Positions 23,417 through 34,639 of a DNA stretch of 64,000 nucleotides are shown piece by piece. Positions within the stretch are counted from its first letter, which is position 1. Every line of letters begins with the position of its first letter. The translations under genes were made by a program, and so were the position numbers. The notes below the pieces were generated by a model. The model was given only the letters and a program-made list of their open reading frames with translations. It was not told where the DNA came from and did not search any database. Source of the stretch: Cololabis saira (Eukaryota > Chordata > Actinopteri > Beloniformes > Belonidae); contig NC_084599.1 in the NCBI RefSeq assembly GCF_033807715.1, positions 14,110,625 through 14,174,624 on the forward strand, given 5' to 3'.

Positions 23417-24728
23417 CAGTTTTTTCTGAATCCTTAAGTACATTTTTTGCAACATTGGCTATTTTTGCTAAACTCTACACACAAATGAGAAAACCTTTCA
23501 CCAAATTATCAAAACTTTATAGTTCTCTTGCAAAATCAAACACAGTTTGATTAACTCTACACACCTTAGTAAAAATGGTGTTTTCATATCAGACAGTAAA
23601 CACATGCCATCATTTACTAAGCACATAATGTGCCAACTACACACTGATGGTATGAATACAAAACACATCTGGCTTTTTTCTTTTTCTGTGCACAAGGTGG
23701 CTAGGTCAGTTTGAGGTCATACTTTTGTCATAGTTCTGTAAACACACAGGGATCCAAACTTCAAGTATTGGTGTTTATTCACACTCGTCAAAACAAAGAC
23801 ACAGCACAGAACACAAAATAATACATTCACAAAAAAAAGACAATCAGCCTACATCATGCCGTCTCTCTGGGTCCGGCTACAAAATCTCATCCACATCACA
23901 TGCAATGTCCTCCAGTCCAAGGCACCGGGGAAAATATCTCCTTGCACGCCGTATCCAGGCCTGACATGATGCCAGCTCAATATCTCCACATGCCTCCTCC
24001 ATTGCTTGTAAAAGGGCTGCGTGTTGATGGGGATGGCGGTCGTGGACTTTCCAGCACCAGGCAGAAAAGAACTCTTCAATTGGATTTACAGTAAGAATGG
24101 AGAGTATGGGGGGAGGTTGAGTGCCATGAAGAGTGGGTGATCAGTAAACCAGTTGCGGACCAAAGCAGCCCTATGGAAACTAACATTGTCCCATATGATG
24201 ACATATCAGGTCTGCTCTGGCCCTTCTTCTTCCCCTTCCTCGTCCTCCTCTTGCTCCTCCTTGTCCTCTTCCTCTAACTTCCTCTAAACCTCTCGCTTCT
24301 TCACCTACACGTCCTCTTCCTCGGCCTCCTCTGATTCTTACTCTTCTTGCTCCTTCCATTGTACTCCACACAGACAGCTTACCTGTGGCTTATTTATAGT
24401 GCTTAGGCTGATTGCAAAGTGAACTAATTCTCTAAAATTGTTTTCACATGTGAAAGTGTGCCAGACAGTTGGCAAAATAGTGTAAATAATAGCCATACAT
24501 GTGTATAATTTTGCTAGGAGTGTTTTGGAAATTTGGCAATTGAGTGTAAGCAGCGAATTGTGCCTACAGTTTTGAAAAGTGTGTGTTACAAAATTACAAA
24601 CTGAGTGCAAAGCAGTATTTGTGCTTTTAATTTCGCTAACTCAGTGAGTGGTTTTGCTATGTGTGTTAATAGTTTTAGAAATTGTGCTACAAGAACATAA
24701 TTAGCGCCTAAGCTTTCAGAAAAAACTG
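23417..24728 (-). mobile_element. Tc1/mariner element, copy B, internally deleted
   Basis: The left end is CAGTTTTTTCTGAA, and the right end is the same read on the minus strand. Both are flanked by TA (23415-23416 and 24729-24730). Minus-strand remains include IIWDNVSFHRAALVRNWF (about 24190-24110), PYSPF, the FFSAW region and the ACDVDEILW C-terminus (about 23890). They are joined to a RGRGR-rich N-terminal piece at 24371-24200. The segment with the first catalytic aspartate is gone. The flanks of A, B and C differ, so they are separate insertions. Confidence 0.85.
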
Positions 24729-24729
24729 T

Positions 24730-25073
24730 AAATAAAGTTAAAGCACAATTAGAAGCAGAAAAGGACCAAACGGGTTGTTAGCAAGGATTGCCTACAAAAA
24801 GATTATTCTATTCTCTTTGCTTCTATTTCCTTGTCACACTATAATACATGTATACTTGACTTCTACACTCATACCCCAAAGAGAACATTGGGGTCATGCA
24901 AGGTTTGGTGCCTCAACACATGACAAGGCAAAGGATTGATGTACCAACTCTCAAGTTAGAGGAATAGCTGACTCTACCCACCAGCCACAGCCGCTCCAAA
25001 TGTGGTGTTTGGTGACAACTAAACACAGCATTTCAACAGAAACATCTCATACCTACTGTCAAGCATGTCAGTG
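24730..25073 (+). mobile_element. Fossil Tc1-like transposase fragment
   Basis: Between about 24890 and 25073 there is weak but ordered similarity to a Tc1 transposase. It includes FGDN followed by a region of CATACCTACTGTCAAGCATG, matching the HxP.VKHGGG part. It ends in the G-run at 25074. No terminal repeats are seen. Confidence 0.4.
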
Positions 25074-25097
25074 GGGGGGGGGGGGGGGGGGGGGGGG
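25074..25097. repeat. 24-base poly-G run
   Basis: An uninterrupted guanine homopolymer located where the GGG codons of the Tc1 VKHGGG motif would be. Such runs are prone to sequencing length errors and can form G-quadruplex structures. Confidence 0.9.
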
Positions 25098-25199
25098 CTT
25101 CTTTGTACATTAGAATATCCGATAAGCAAATGTTAGACCATCTGTCCAACAACTACAGCTTGGGAAAAGTTGTCTCATGCAATAGGATAATGCTCCAAA

Positions 25200-27410
25200 A
25201 CTCAGAATCAGAATCAGAATCAGAAAAAAGTTTATTGCCATGTTTGTTGGACACACACAAGGAATTTGTTGTGGTGATTGGTGCAGTACAAAGAGCAAAT
25301 ATATAATGAAAAGAAAGACTGAGAACATGAGAGAACACGTACAACATGAGATTTTAAAATGCCGGATATGAGTCTTTGCAAAAGTGACCTAGGATGTGCG
25401 TTACAGTTTTTTACGATTGAATAAACACAATTTTGACTGTTTTGTTTTGTTTAGCAAAACCCAACACACGAATAGCACAACCACATACCCAATTAGCAAA
25501 ACACCTTAGCTCCTTTGCAAAATGAACCACTCTCGTAAAAACTATACACTAACTTATCAAAACCATATTTTTTTACCATATGAAACACACACGTTGCATA
25601 TGACTTAACTCTGTTTGCACCTGTTACACTCTGCTGTTGAAAACCTTAAACACTTTCGGCTAATTCTGCTTCTATGTGCATAGAGTAGTATGGGTGAAGC
25701 ACACAGTGAATTTGCAAAACATCGCTCGGATTTGCACATCTGTAAACACAATGTCTGCTCACACTTTTTGCAAAACAATACACAGTGAACACTAAACACA
25801 CTTGTATGCATTACTGTAGATACCACACAGGAGACAAGACTAATGCTGTTGACAATGTTATTTTTTTTTGCCATATACTCAAGCCAACATGGCGAAAAAA
25901 AAAAGCATTTCCCAGTTTTCATGAACATAACAACAACAACAAACCCCCCCACCCCCCAAAAAAAAAGAAAACACGGCACATAAATTGCTACTGTTGGTCT
26001 CTTTTCCTAGCTGGATCTGGCCAGAGAATTTCATCCACATCAGCCCTTCCTCCTCGTTGTACTCGACCCTCAATCCTATGTAGAACAAAATACATGTAAC
26101 CTACTGTAAAATGTCACAGGAAGGGGTATCAAAAGTGCTGATATGGGGTGCATACAGTAAGAAGCTGTAAACAGGTAATTTTTTTACCTGTTTTCCAGTC
26201 TGAATGCCCTTCCTGACGTCTTCCTGCTTGAAGTCTTCCTCTTCCTCTTCCTCTTCCTCTTCCTCTTCCTCTACCTCTACCTCGGCCTCTACCTCTGGCA
26301 CGGCCTCTGGCACGGCCTCTGCCTCCTTCTCCTCCTTCTCCTCCTTCTCCGATTCCCCCTCTTATCCTCACTCTTCCTCTTCCTCTTCCTTCCATTTTGG
26401 TTAAGTTTGGTGAAATCACCTGCTGCATTTTTATAGTGCTTAAACCTGATTGGTGTGTCTACGATTAAGCAATCTTGTGTTTGCATACCTGATGGCAGTG
26501 TTCAATCAACTGGCTCATAGGTGTGGTAATTTGACAGTCAGTGCTTTAGAAGTGCAAGGAAGTGACATCTTGATATACTTCTGTGTCTAACGCATAGACG
26601 TGTGTGTTAGTGTTTCAAATCACTGTGTGTATTGTTTTGCACAAAGTGTGAATAGACTCATTGTGCTTACAGTGGTGCAAATCTGAGGCCGAGTTTTGCT
26701 CCTTGAGTGTAAGGTTTTGATAATTGGGCAAAACTTTAGATTTTAGTGTTTATTCAATCGTAAAAAACTGTAATGTAACGCATAAGGTCAGGAGTGGAGT
26801 CTTTACGTTAATGTGACGTAGAGTGGGATGGGGGGGCAGTCCGTGGTAGACGGGGGAGAGGGGGGATCGGGGCCTTGTTGACGAGGACAGCTGCAGTCGG
26901 GAAGAAACTGTTTTTATGGCGTGAGGTTTTGGTCCTGATGGACCGCAGCCTCCTGCCAGAGGGAAGAGTCTGAAACAGTTTGTGTCCGGGGTGGGAGGGA
27001 TCTGCTGCAATCTTTCCTGCGCGCTTCATATCAGGGTCCTGGAGGCTGCAGGTCCTGGAGAGATGGAAGATTGCAGCCAATCACCTTCTCTGCAGAGCGG
27101 ATGATACGCTGCAGCTGCTCCTGTCCTTTACAGTGGCAGCAGCGTACCAGACGGTGATGGAGGAGGTGAGGATGGACTCAATGATGGCCGTGTAAAACTG
27201 CACCATCATTTTCTTTGGCAGGTTGAACTTCTTCAGCTGCCGCAGGAAGAACATCCTCTGCTGTGCTTTTTTGGTGAGGGAGGTGATGTTCAGCTCCCAC
27301 TTGAGGTCCTGGGATATGATGGTCCCCAGGAAGCAGTAGGACTCCACCGTGTCTGCTGGGGAGTCATCAGGGTGATGGGGGCCGGGGGGGCTGCGTTCCT
27401 CCTGCCAGTA
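25200..27410 (-). mobile_element. Antisense non-LTR retrotransposon 3' part, interrupted by Tc1 copy C
   Basis: The element reads on the minus strand. The ORF portion at 27347-27081 contains FLGTIISQDLKWE, KKAQQRMFFLRQLKKFNLP and FYTAIIESILTSSITVWY. RAGKIAADPSHPGHKLFQTLPSGRR and a KNSFFP block lie at about 27040-26880. The 3' UTR reaches AATAAACTTTTTTCTGATTC with a (TTCTGA)n tail at 25200-25225. Copy C of the Tc1 family sits at 25404-26770 within the 3' UTR. I place it in the CR1/jockey-related group on the basis of the ORF motifs. Confidence 0.75.
25404..26770 (-). mobile_element. Tc1/mariner element, copy C, deletion derivative inside a LINE
   Basis: The terminal repeats CAGTTTTTTACGATTGAATA are identical at both ends, and TA flanks both sides (25402-25403 and 26771-26772). 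The minus strand keeps an N-terminal glycine/arginine repeat frame (26428-26129). It also keeps a short C-terminal piece (DVDE-like, near 26030) matching the end of copy A. The whole catalytic core is deleted, so the copy is non-autonomous. Confidence 0.88.
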
Positions 27411-27426
27411 CTCACCAGTAAATCAA

Positions 27427-27665
27427 CATCAGAATGGCTAAAAATGAGTCCAGATTGCAACCCAAGAGAAATGCTGTGGTAGGACCTTCAGAGAGCCGTG
27501 CAACAGCGAATGCCAACAGAAAAACATGAATGGAAACAATTCTGTCATTAAGGATGGAGCTAAATTCCTCCACAGCAATGCGAGGTCATACAGGAAATGA
27601 CTAATCTATTTTAGTTTAACATGGATATTTGAGCTACTGAATCATGGGGGTACTCAGCACTGCAA
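27427..27665 (+). mobile_element. Fossil Tc1-like transposase C-terminus
   Basis: The segment contains CAGAATGGCTAAAAATGAG, then a decayed SPDCNP-like block with ATGCTGTGG, and AAATTCCTCCACAGCAATG. These match the order EWL...SPDLNPIE.LW...W..IP of Tc1 transposases. There are many stops. No terminal repeats were found. Confidence 0.55.
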
Positions 27666-27669
27666 AAAT

Positions 27670-29540
27670 GTAGTTTTTTTCCTGTTTGGATTAATTTTTT
27701 GTTCCGTGTATAAATGCCACAGTTAACGGTTCATGATGTTTGTGTGGGATTGTATTAGTCTAATACTTACACTCAATAAGTTTATTTTGAATCACTTATT
27801 TACACCCATAAATATAAAAAATAAATCAAAATTATACAAGGGAATGCTGTCTGTCACAGGAATATATTATATAGAAGTTTCAATAGTGATACAGCAGTTT
27901 CAGTAGCACACACTCTGTTCTGGGTGGGAAGATGCTGCTGCCACATGAAAAGCACAGATGTCTGCAATGGTTTGCGTGCTGGCATGTGAATTGTTAGTAA
28001 TAACAGCAGCAGCAGTACGTTAGAGAGGTGAGAACAAAACCCAGCTATTACCTCAGAGATGAGCTTACAGGAAATAACACACACATACATACACGACTTT
28101 CCTCCGTACTCAGCACATAGGTAATGCTTTCAGGGTCTTTCTAACACTTTTGGGTCCATTTCTGTGGATACAGTGATTACGGTGTTGCTTTGGCTGCGGG
28201 TGCAACAACTTCCTTCACTGTTAACTCTCAGTTAATCAAGAAGATCCGTTAAAAAGTATTATTATGCCTTTCTGACTTTGGCAGCTCTGATAAAGGGCAT
28301 TTTCCCACCGTCATAAAAAAAAATGTTAATGTACTCGAGTAATATGCATGCTGTTCCACGCATGCATATTACAACTTTATGTCAAAATAAACAGTTTTAT
28401 GATTCCCATGTGAATGAAAACTATGTATACCGTCCAAAAGTACTGTATGTGTATAAAGGGATTCCTGTGACTTCATTGGAATCTGTCAAACATGTGTTCT
28501 GTCCAGTGATGCAAGAGTCTGGTTTCATTTCTCCAGTTTCCAGCAGACAGAAAGGTATCCCCACCTTGCAGTATGAATTGAGCTCCAACTAAGAGGGCAA
28601 TTACGTCAGTTAACCGTAAACTTCACATACTGCCATCACCCAATAACGTGCAGCTGCTGTTTCCCAGAAAGAGTCATGCTGAAAGCGGTCCTCGCAGCAG
28701 AAGCAAGAGCAGAAGCAGCAGCGCAGAATGGGTTAGGTGGGAGGGTGGGGTTTTGGGGTCTAACCAGTGTTCACTGCTTCCGCCCCAGTTAATTAAAACC
28801 AGAGGAGGGAAATAGCACAAATCACTGATTCAGCAACTAGCTCTCTCAGTCAGTGTTCATTTCCAAATGGTTGCTGTGGTCTTGATGACTTATTACGTAA
28901 ATGACATCGTGCTGCTCTGCCCGAAATCAGTAACTGCAATAAATGATTACTCATGGCTGTGCTATGGAAACGGTTTCAGAAAAAATGTAAGTTTATTCCA
29001 AAAAAAAAAAAAAAAGTTTGTGACAACTAAGTTACAAATAGTTTATAAACTTTTTAATAGTTGCTGCTTAACTTCTAACAAAAATCCAGCTCCTTCACCC
29101 TCTTTGTGGCTTTGTAGTCCCAACATCCATGTAGTCTCTTAAGCTCTGACGCTACCAACTACCAGCAGAAGCCACATATGTCCACTTGTGCAATCTAAGT
29201 GATCCCAGAGTCTGCAGGACCACTGATCAAAAGGCACTAACAGGCATCGCATGCTTTTCAAATAGTTTAGGGAAGAAGAGTTGTTGAAAAAAGAAAAAAA
29301 AAATCTAATCTTCTGTAAATCCCAATTAGCACCATAAAGTCCATGGTCACAATATAAAGAAAATATGAAACATGAGTTCTTACCAGAAATCCTGGATCAG
29401 GCAAGGAGAAAAAAAAAAACAAACCTGCGGAGATTGGGGTATGGGGATTGGGCCAGAGAACCACAATAACCCGATACTCCACAGAGCTGAGCTTTTAAGA
29501 AGAGTAGTCAATAAAACGCTACTGCTTGCAGAAAAAAAAT
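27670..29540. other. Intergenic sequence, no supported gene
   Basis: A 13-bp perfect hairpin lies at 28339-28372. The rest holds short A/T runs and no motif that I can assign. Confidence 0.45.
28339..28372. other. Perfect 13-bp hairpin with 8-base loop
   Basis: GTAATATGCATGC is followed by TGTTCCAC and then the exact reverse complement GCATGCATATTAC. The arms themselves contain the palindrome GCATGC. It may be a structural or protein-binding palindrome. No function can be assigned. Confidence 0.7.
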
Positions 29541-29559
29541 AAACTGATACAAAAAAAGA

Positions 29560-30060
29560 CTGAAATGCAACTTTCTGGACATCGAGAAAAACACTTGGCA
29601 CAACCCTCAACACCTGTGACCATCTTGAAAACACCATGTGAACAGTGAAGCACGGTGGTGGAAGTATCCTGCTGTGGGATGCTACCCAGCAGGGACTGGG
29701 AAATTAGTCAGAAATGCAGGACGATGCTAAACACGCATAAATTCTTGAGAAAAACCTGTTCAGAGCTCGGGGTACAGAGCCTTTGCAGGGTTTTATAAAC
29801 CAAAGGGGAGGCGAGCAGAAAAAGTTTGGGAACCCCTGGCCTAATCAAAGACCAAACTTCAACTCAATAAAGAATTTTGAGATTGTTCTACAAAATCCAT
29901 CTAAATTGAGGGAGCTGAAGCTAAACTGGAAAAAATCCCAGAGGCCAGATATGCCGAATAACAAGAGACCCGTAACTTTAAAATTTAAAGTTTAAATGCA
30001 GTAAAGCACTAGTTTATGGTGACTGAATAGTTAGGCATCATCACGTTTTCTCCATCTTTT
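29560..30060 (+). mobile_element. Fossil Tc1-like transposon fragment
   Basis: AGTGAAGCACGGTGGTGGAAG (coding for VKHGGGS-like) is followed by ATCCTGCTGTGGGATGCTAC, GGGACTGGGAAATTAGTCAG and GAGAAAAACCTGTTCAGAGC. Then come a CCTGGCCTAATCAAAGACC block and a terminal leucine-rich region near 29900. This is the normal order of the second half of a Tc1 transposase. Heavy frameshifting is present. Confidence 0.65.
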
Positions 30061-30499
30061 TCTTATTGGCTCCAAAATATAAAATAACTATTTCACATAA
30101 TTTAAATTGTAGTTTGTAAATCAAATGAAACAAAACCCTAGTGACATCACAGACTTGACTGGATGATCATTTTCCAGCTCCACCTAATTTCACATTAATT
30201 ATGCTCTACTTTGAAAGTGGGCACCTAAAAGTTGAAATATATATTTTCAAACAGACACACGTCCTGTGGACGAAGGTAATGGAGTAGGGAGGGTTACTCA
30301 GGCCCTTAAAACTGGATCCTACAAACAAAGCTTTAATAACACGTTTAAAAAAAGACCAAAAGCTTGGTGAACACATCATTATGTACTTATGAAATTGTGT
30401 GAACTTGAGGAAAATAAATATCCAGAATATCTCTTCACAATCTATGTGTTAAATAAAGACACGCCATTATGTGGTCTTTTTCTTTAATATAAAAACATT

Positions 30500-33234
30500 C
30501 TATGTGTCTTCATCTGAAGAGGAGTAACAGTCCAGTCCCAGAATGTGAACAGTCCTCTCCTCTGTTGTCCCACAGTCGAGTGGTTTTCCTGAGACTCTCC
30601 CTCCTGCTTCACAGTCTGACTTGTTCTCTTGAGCAGCAGTCGAGTCAACAACAGAACTCTTCACTGCCCCATCGCTCTCCTCTATGTGTCTGGTTTGTGA
30701 CGAAGACCTCTGACTCCATGTAGAATGACTCAGGTTTGGCAGACCAGACTGCAGCACCCGGGCGAAGCTCTGTGTTTCCGAGGTGTTCAGCTGATTTGGT
30801 GATCCTCTAAACGCAGCCGTCGCCACCGCCAGACGTGTACTGTCGAAGGAAAGTGGCTGGTCCTGGGCTGACGAGACCACCTGCGAGCTTTTTGAGTCTT
30901 TGCAGATGGGATCAAGGGTTTGAAAGCTGGTGTCAGAGAAGGTGCAAGCCCCCTCTGGGACTGAGGATTTGAAACATCCCGTCCTCCCTCCACCCCAGTG
31001 ACCAAGACCATCAAATGGCTCAGAGAGCCGAGGGGTTTTAACTAAAAAGAAGAAAGAAAATATATAGTCAGTTACTGATTATTCAAAGTAAGGTTTAACA
31101 CAGGCAAGTTAAAGCGACGAAAACAGAGAAAAATAATAGCATTTATCTGAACCAAAAAAATATTTAACTCCAACTTGCTTCATACTCAGTAATCTCTTAG
31201 CAAATGAAGTGGCTGTTCAAGAAACAACCGCGGTTGAATTGGTTTGATATTGGATATTATGAATTCAACACCCATAAAACTTGTGATACATAACACCGAT
31301 TGTTTTCATTAAACCTCATTAAATCAGCCCATAATATGATTTTATAATAATTACTCTCTTGTGATATAGTCTAGATGACCATGAACACATCACAAGCAAT
31401 ATGACCAAAATCAGTGTTATGTATCACAAGTTTTATGGGTGTTGAATTCATAAAACCACATTAAATCAGCCCATATGATTTTTAAATCAGGCCATATATA
31501 TGATTTTATAATAATTACTGTTTTGTCATATAGTCTAGATGACCATGAACACATCACAAGTGGTTTGACCAAAATCAGTGGTATGTATCACAAGTTTTAT
31601 GGGTATTGAATTCATAATATCCAATATCCAATATCAAACCAATTCAACCGCGGTCAAGAAACAAGACTGAAAACTATCATTTAGACATAAACAAAACAGC
31701 ACATCTGTGCGCATTAAACATTTTAAATGTCTAGAGGAAGTTGTTTGATCAAAACTTTCACTAAGCAGGGATTGAGCAAACCCAAGCACTGACCGATGCT
31801 TGGAGAGATCTGCTCGTCGGCTCTCCGTTTGCAGTAGGCTCTGGGAGTCCAGGGCTTGTGTTTACACGAGGGGTCCAGAGATCGCAGCTTGGCCAGGAAG
31901 CTTTTATACTCTTTTTCTAAATTCTCGATGAGGAGCTGGAACTCGGCTATCTTCCTCTCTGGGTAATGAGAGAGTTGGGATTGCTGGGGAGAGGAGCAAA
32001 CCAGTCACATCACTGAGTAATAAGCAAAAGTCTCAGAAACACAGGTTGGTTTATTTCACATATTTAAAAAAAAGGGGGAAGTTATACCTGAAGGTAATAC
32101 TCTATTTCATTTTTGATGCTGGGGATCCACTTTTTCACAGAAGATGCAGAATTAAGAGTAGACTGTGAAGGACAAGGTTTGGATTAAATAAAATAATCAG
32201 GCGGAAATGAACATTTGAGATTAAAGTTTATGCAGTTTCAGTACCAGCCTGGGTCGACGCTCACGAACATCTTTGAGTCGCCCCTCTAAAAATAAAAAAT
32301 AAAAGTTAAAGTGCATGCTATTGAACCTGTTCAGATGATGGAAAAAACTGGTCACAATAGTGTATAAAAGTTGTCTTTTGAATAAAACCCCCAAGCCAGA
32401 AAGGCGTAAGTATATTGGAAAAAGTGTGTCTGACAGCTAGCAGTAGGGGGGTTGCCACCCGTCCCGTAAAATACGGAATTGTCCTTTATTTGAGAAAAAA
32501 ATGTTGCGTCCCGTATTGAACTAATAAATTAGAGAATATTTTATGAAATCAATAAACAATTCCATTATCAAAATTATAACAAATAAAGGTTCAACATATC
32601 ATGCTTTGCATGTAATAAGACTAGGTAATATATTAGTTTCACCTTTTAAGTTGAATTATTGAAATAGATTAACTTTTAAACCAAATTCTAGTTGAATTAT
32701 TGAAATAGATTAACTTTTACACCATATTCTAGTTGAATTATTGAAATAGATTAACTTTTACACCATATTCTAGTTGAATTATTGAAATAAGTTAACTTTT
32801 ACACCATATTCTTCACCTGTAGCAATATTCTACACCTTGGCTGATGTGGACATACAGAGCATAGGAGGCTATTTCAGCTGCTATATGGTTGGCTGTCTGT
32901 ACAGTCATGCAAGTTCAATGCTATTAAAGAACACGTTTTTTCATATAAAATAAACACATTTTTATGCAGTTTAGAAGTTTTGGGGCTTTTTTTTTGGCTC
33001 GTGCGCTGCTGAAATTGGGCGTCCTTTATTTCTATTTCTGAAAGTTGGCAACCCTAGGTAGCAGGTCTGTGGCTACGGCTACAACAAGCTTGCTGACAGT
33101 TTTTTTTAAATGTATTAGTAATAAATACATCAAAAGGCAACGTGTGTAACGTTTACCAACTGCTTACCATCTCTCTCTTTCTGAAGCCACAATCTATTCA
33201 GCCTTCCCTGCTGTTTCTCTTCGTTTCTCGCCAT
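30500..33234 (-). CDS. Conserved coiled-coil protein of unknown function, five exons
   Basis: I place exons at 33234-33168, 32285-32245, 32162-32088, 31983-31794 and 31041-30500. All have GT-AG junctions and matching phases, giving 304 residues. The start is MARNEEKQQGRLNRLW in the first exon. The N-terminal half is highly charged: a KDVRERRPRL segment, KKWIPSIKNEIEYYLQ, then SHYPERKIAEFQLLIENLEK as a likely coiled coil (about 65-90). The motif LRSLDPSCKHKPWTPRAYCK follows (about 98-117). The last exon is low-complexity, Ser/Thr-rich, and ends in acidic CYSSSDEDT. The conserved look of exons 1-4 and the split structure make it a real gene. I cannot name the family. The MARN start recalls the splicing factor ISY1, but nothing else matches. 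A nuclear role is possible from composition only. Confidence 0.85.
31227..31654. mobile_element. 428-bp foldback element with 9-bp TSD in intron 4
   Basis: The ends begin ACCGCGGTTGAATTGG on each strand. They pair over about 75 bases, apart from a 7-base GGATATT insertion in the right arm. CAAGAAACA flanks both sides exactly (31218-31226 and 31655-31663). Nine-base TSDs are characteristic of Mutator-like elements, but the family is not proven. The interior holds a roughly 160-bp tandem duplication including TAGTCTAGATGACCATGAAC and GTATCACAAGTTTTATGGGT. Confidence 0.88.
32444..33056. mobile_element. hAT-type non-autonomous element, copy 1, in intron 1
   Basis: The left end is TAGGGGGGTTGCCACCC and the right end is GTTGGCAACCCTA. 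Eight-base flanks GCTAGCAG (32436-32443) and GGTAGCAG (33057-33064) differ at one position. Inside are a block coding for nothing recognisable and a 41-bp tandem repeat with four units (32650-32813). The same element occurs inverted at 52235-52877. Confidence 0.9.
32650..32813. repeat. 41-bp minisatellite, four units, in hAT copy 1
   Basis: Each unit starts GTTGAATTATTGAAATAGAT and ends CCATATTCTA. Units start at 32650, 32691, 32732 and 32773 with few substitutions. Confidence 0.92.
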
Positions 33235-33264
33235 CTCGGCTCCGCAGAGAGAAGCTGCTGAGCA

Positions 33265-33310
33265 CAACAAAGTCACGTGACACACGCAACTCCAGTCACG
33301 TGATATCGTG
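33265..33310 (-). promoter_or_regulatory. Twin CACGTG E-box promoter of the coiled-coil gene
   Basis: GTCACGTGAC at 33272-33281 and GTCACGTGAT at 33295-33304 lie 40-70 bases upstream of the start codon. The centres are 23 bases apart, about two helical turns. Such palindromic GTCACGTGAC sites are bound by USF and MiT/TFE-type factors. No TATA box is evident. Placement as promoter is inferred from position. Confidence 0.6.
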
Positions 33311-33335
33311 TCCTAAAAGGGCACCTGCCTCTCAA

Positions 33336-33446
33336 GCCTGATTTATGGTTCCGCGTTAAATCGACGGCGTAGCCAGTGCGCGTCGCCGCGTACTCTACGC
33401 CGTATGTTCTGCGTTGGTGTAACACTGAACCATAAATCAGCCTTAA
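33336..33446. mobile_element. AAGCC-type foldback MITE, copy 2
   Basis: AAGCCTGATTTATGGTTCCG on the left and its inverted counterpart CTGAACCATAAATCAGCCTT on the right, with a GC-rich centre (GCGCGTCGCCGCGTAC). It starts about 100 bases upstream of the coiled-coil gene start codon, so it forms part of its 5' flank. Confidence 0.88.
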
Positions 33447-33780
33447 AGGGATGTTGCGTTTTATTTGAAGTGGTGTTGTGTGAAGAACTTATGAGTGGTT
33501 AGACTCTTACCAGCGGGAATATTGAGTGAAACGAGTTTCATAATTGTTGCAAATGTTTACACACATTTGTGACCTTTATGAGACTTTTCACAGATGTCAC
33601 AAATGTTTCATAAACAATAACAATCACACCTCACCAATGTCATAACGGTTCCAAAACACACAATAGTTAGTATATTTTTTATACCATGTCACTATTGGAC
33701 CAGGCAGTTAAGGACTTAAAGTAGCCTACTTTTTATTGCCTGCAGATCACCAATGTCCCAACAATGTCTGTAGTCTGTGA

Positions 33781-34015
33781 CTGCGTTTACATGCACTCAA
33801 TAACCCTTTTAAAACCCGAATATTGGCAATAACCCGAATTTGCACGGCCATGTAAACACCAATAACCCCTTTGAATAATCCGAATTTGCTCATATTCCGG
33901 TTTTTAAAAACCCCAATATGACCCCTGGGTTAGCCTACTCCTTTTAAAACCCGAATATTCGGTCATAAACGCCAAACGGAATATCCGGATCAAACGGAAC
34001 ATGAATTTGACACCG
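33781..34015. mobile_element. MITE of the GTTTACATGCAC type, probably truncated
   Basis: Contains TGCGTTTACATGCACTCAAT and the inverted GGCCATGTAAACACC. CCCGAATATT and AACCCGAATTTG blocks are repeated in both orientations. I see no clear TSD. Confidence 0.55.
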
Positions 34016-34639
34016 CTAGTGTTATGTTTGTAGGTGCTTTCATTTCATTGCAGTCACACAGATAAAAAGCAGTCATCAATCAGCTGCACACTACTTTCAC
34101 AATGCATTGTGTGATAATTGTGTACCCTAGGGTATAATGTGGCATGTGTATAACATGACAGCAACTCTATATATTCCATTATATAGTTAGTAGTTTCTGG
34201 TGAAGTTTGTGTAATGCAGGGTGGCCTAACGTTATTATATTAAGTGCACTAAAGCAGGGAAACATCTGAAATCGGGGAGGATGTTTCCCTGCTGATGCGA
34301 ATGACTGTCATTAACAGATTTGTGTAAACCTTTTCAGATTTCAGATGATGATCCATTAAAATGAGCCAGGTGTGTAGATGCAAGGACCCTGATGTGGTAT
34401 AAGTATAAAAGTTCTCAATACCACATTTGTTTGAACCAAATATATTTCAGTGTTGAAAAGGTGCTTATTTATGGCCCTTATTCTGAGTAGCTCTGAATCC
34501 CTCATTGATTTTCAGACGGAACTTGCTGTTCTTCACACGTGATTCAAATAATCTGAAATATTATTTTATAACCCCAGCATATAGGGAGTTGTTTCTGCCC
34601 ATATGTGTGATATACAGAAGAAAGCATTTCAGTTTGATA

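Noticed and set aside
26129..26428. Gly/Arg-repeat protein as an independent gene
   Set aside because: It is the N-terminal part of the Tc1-family transposase in copy C, within the TIRs.
32650..32813. CRISPR-like array
   Set aside because: The units are head-to-tail without unique spacers and lie inside a hAT element in vertebrate DNA.
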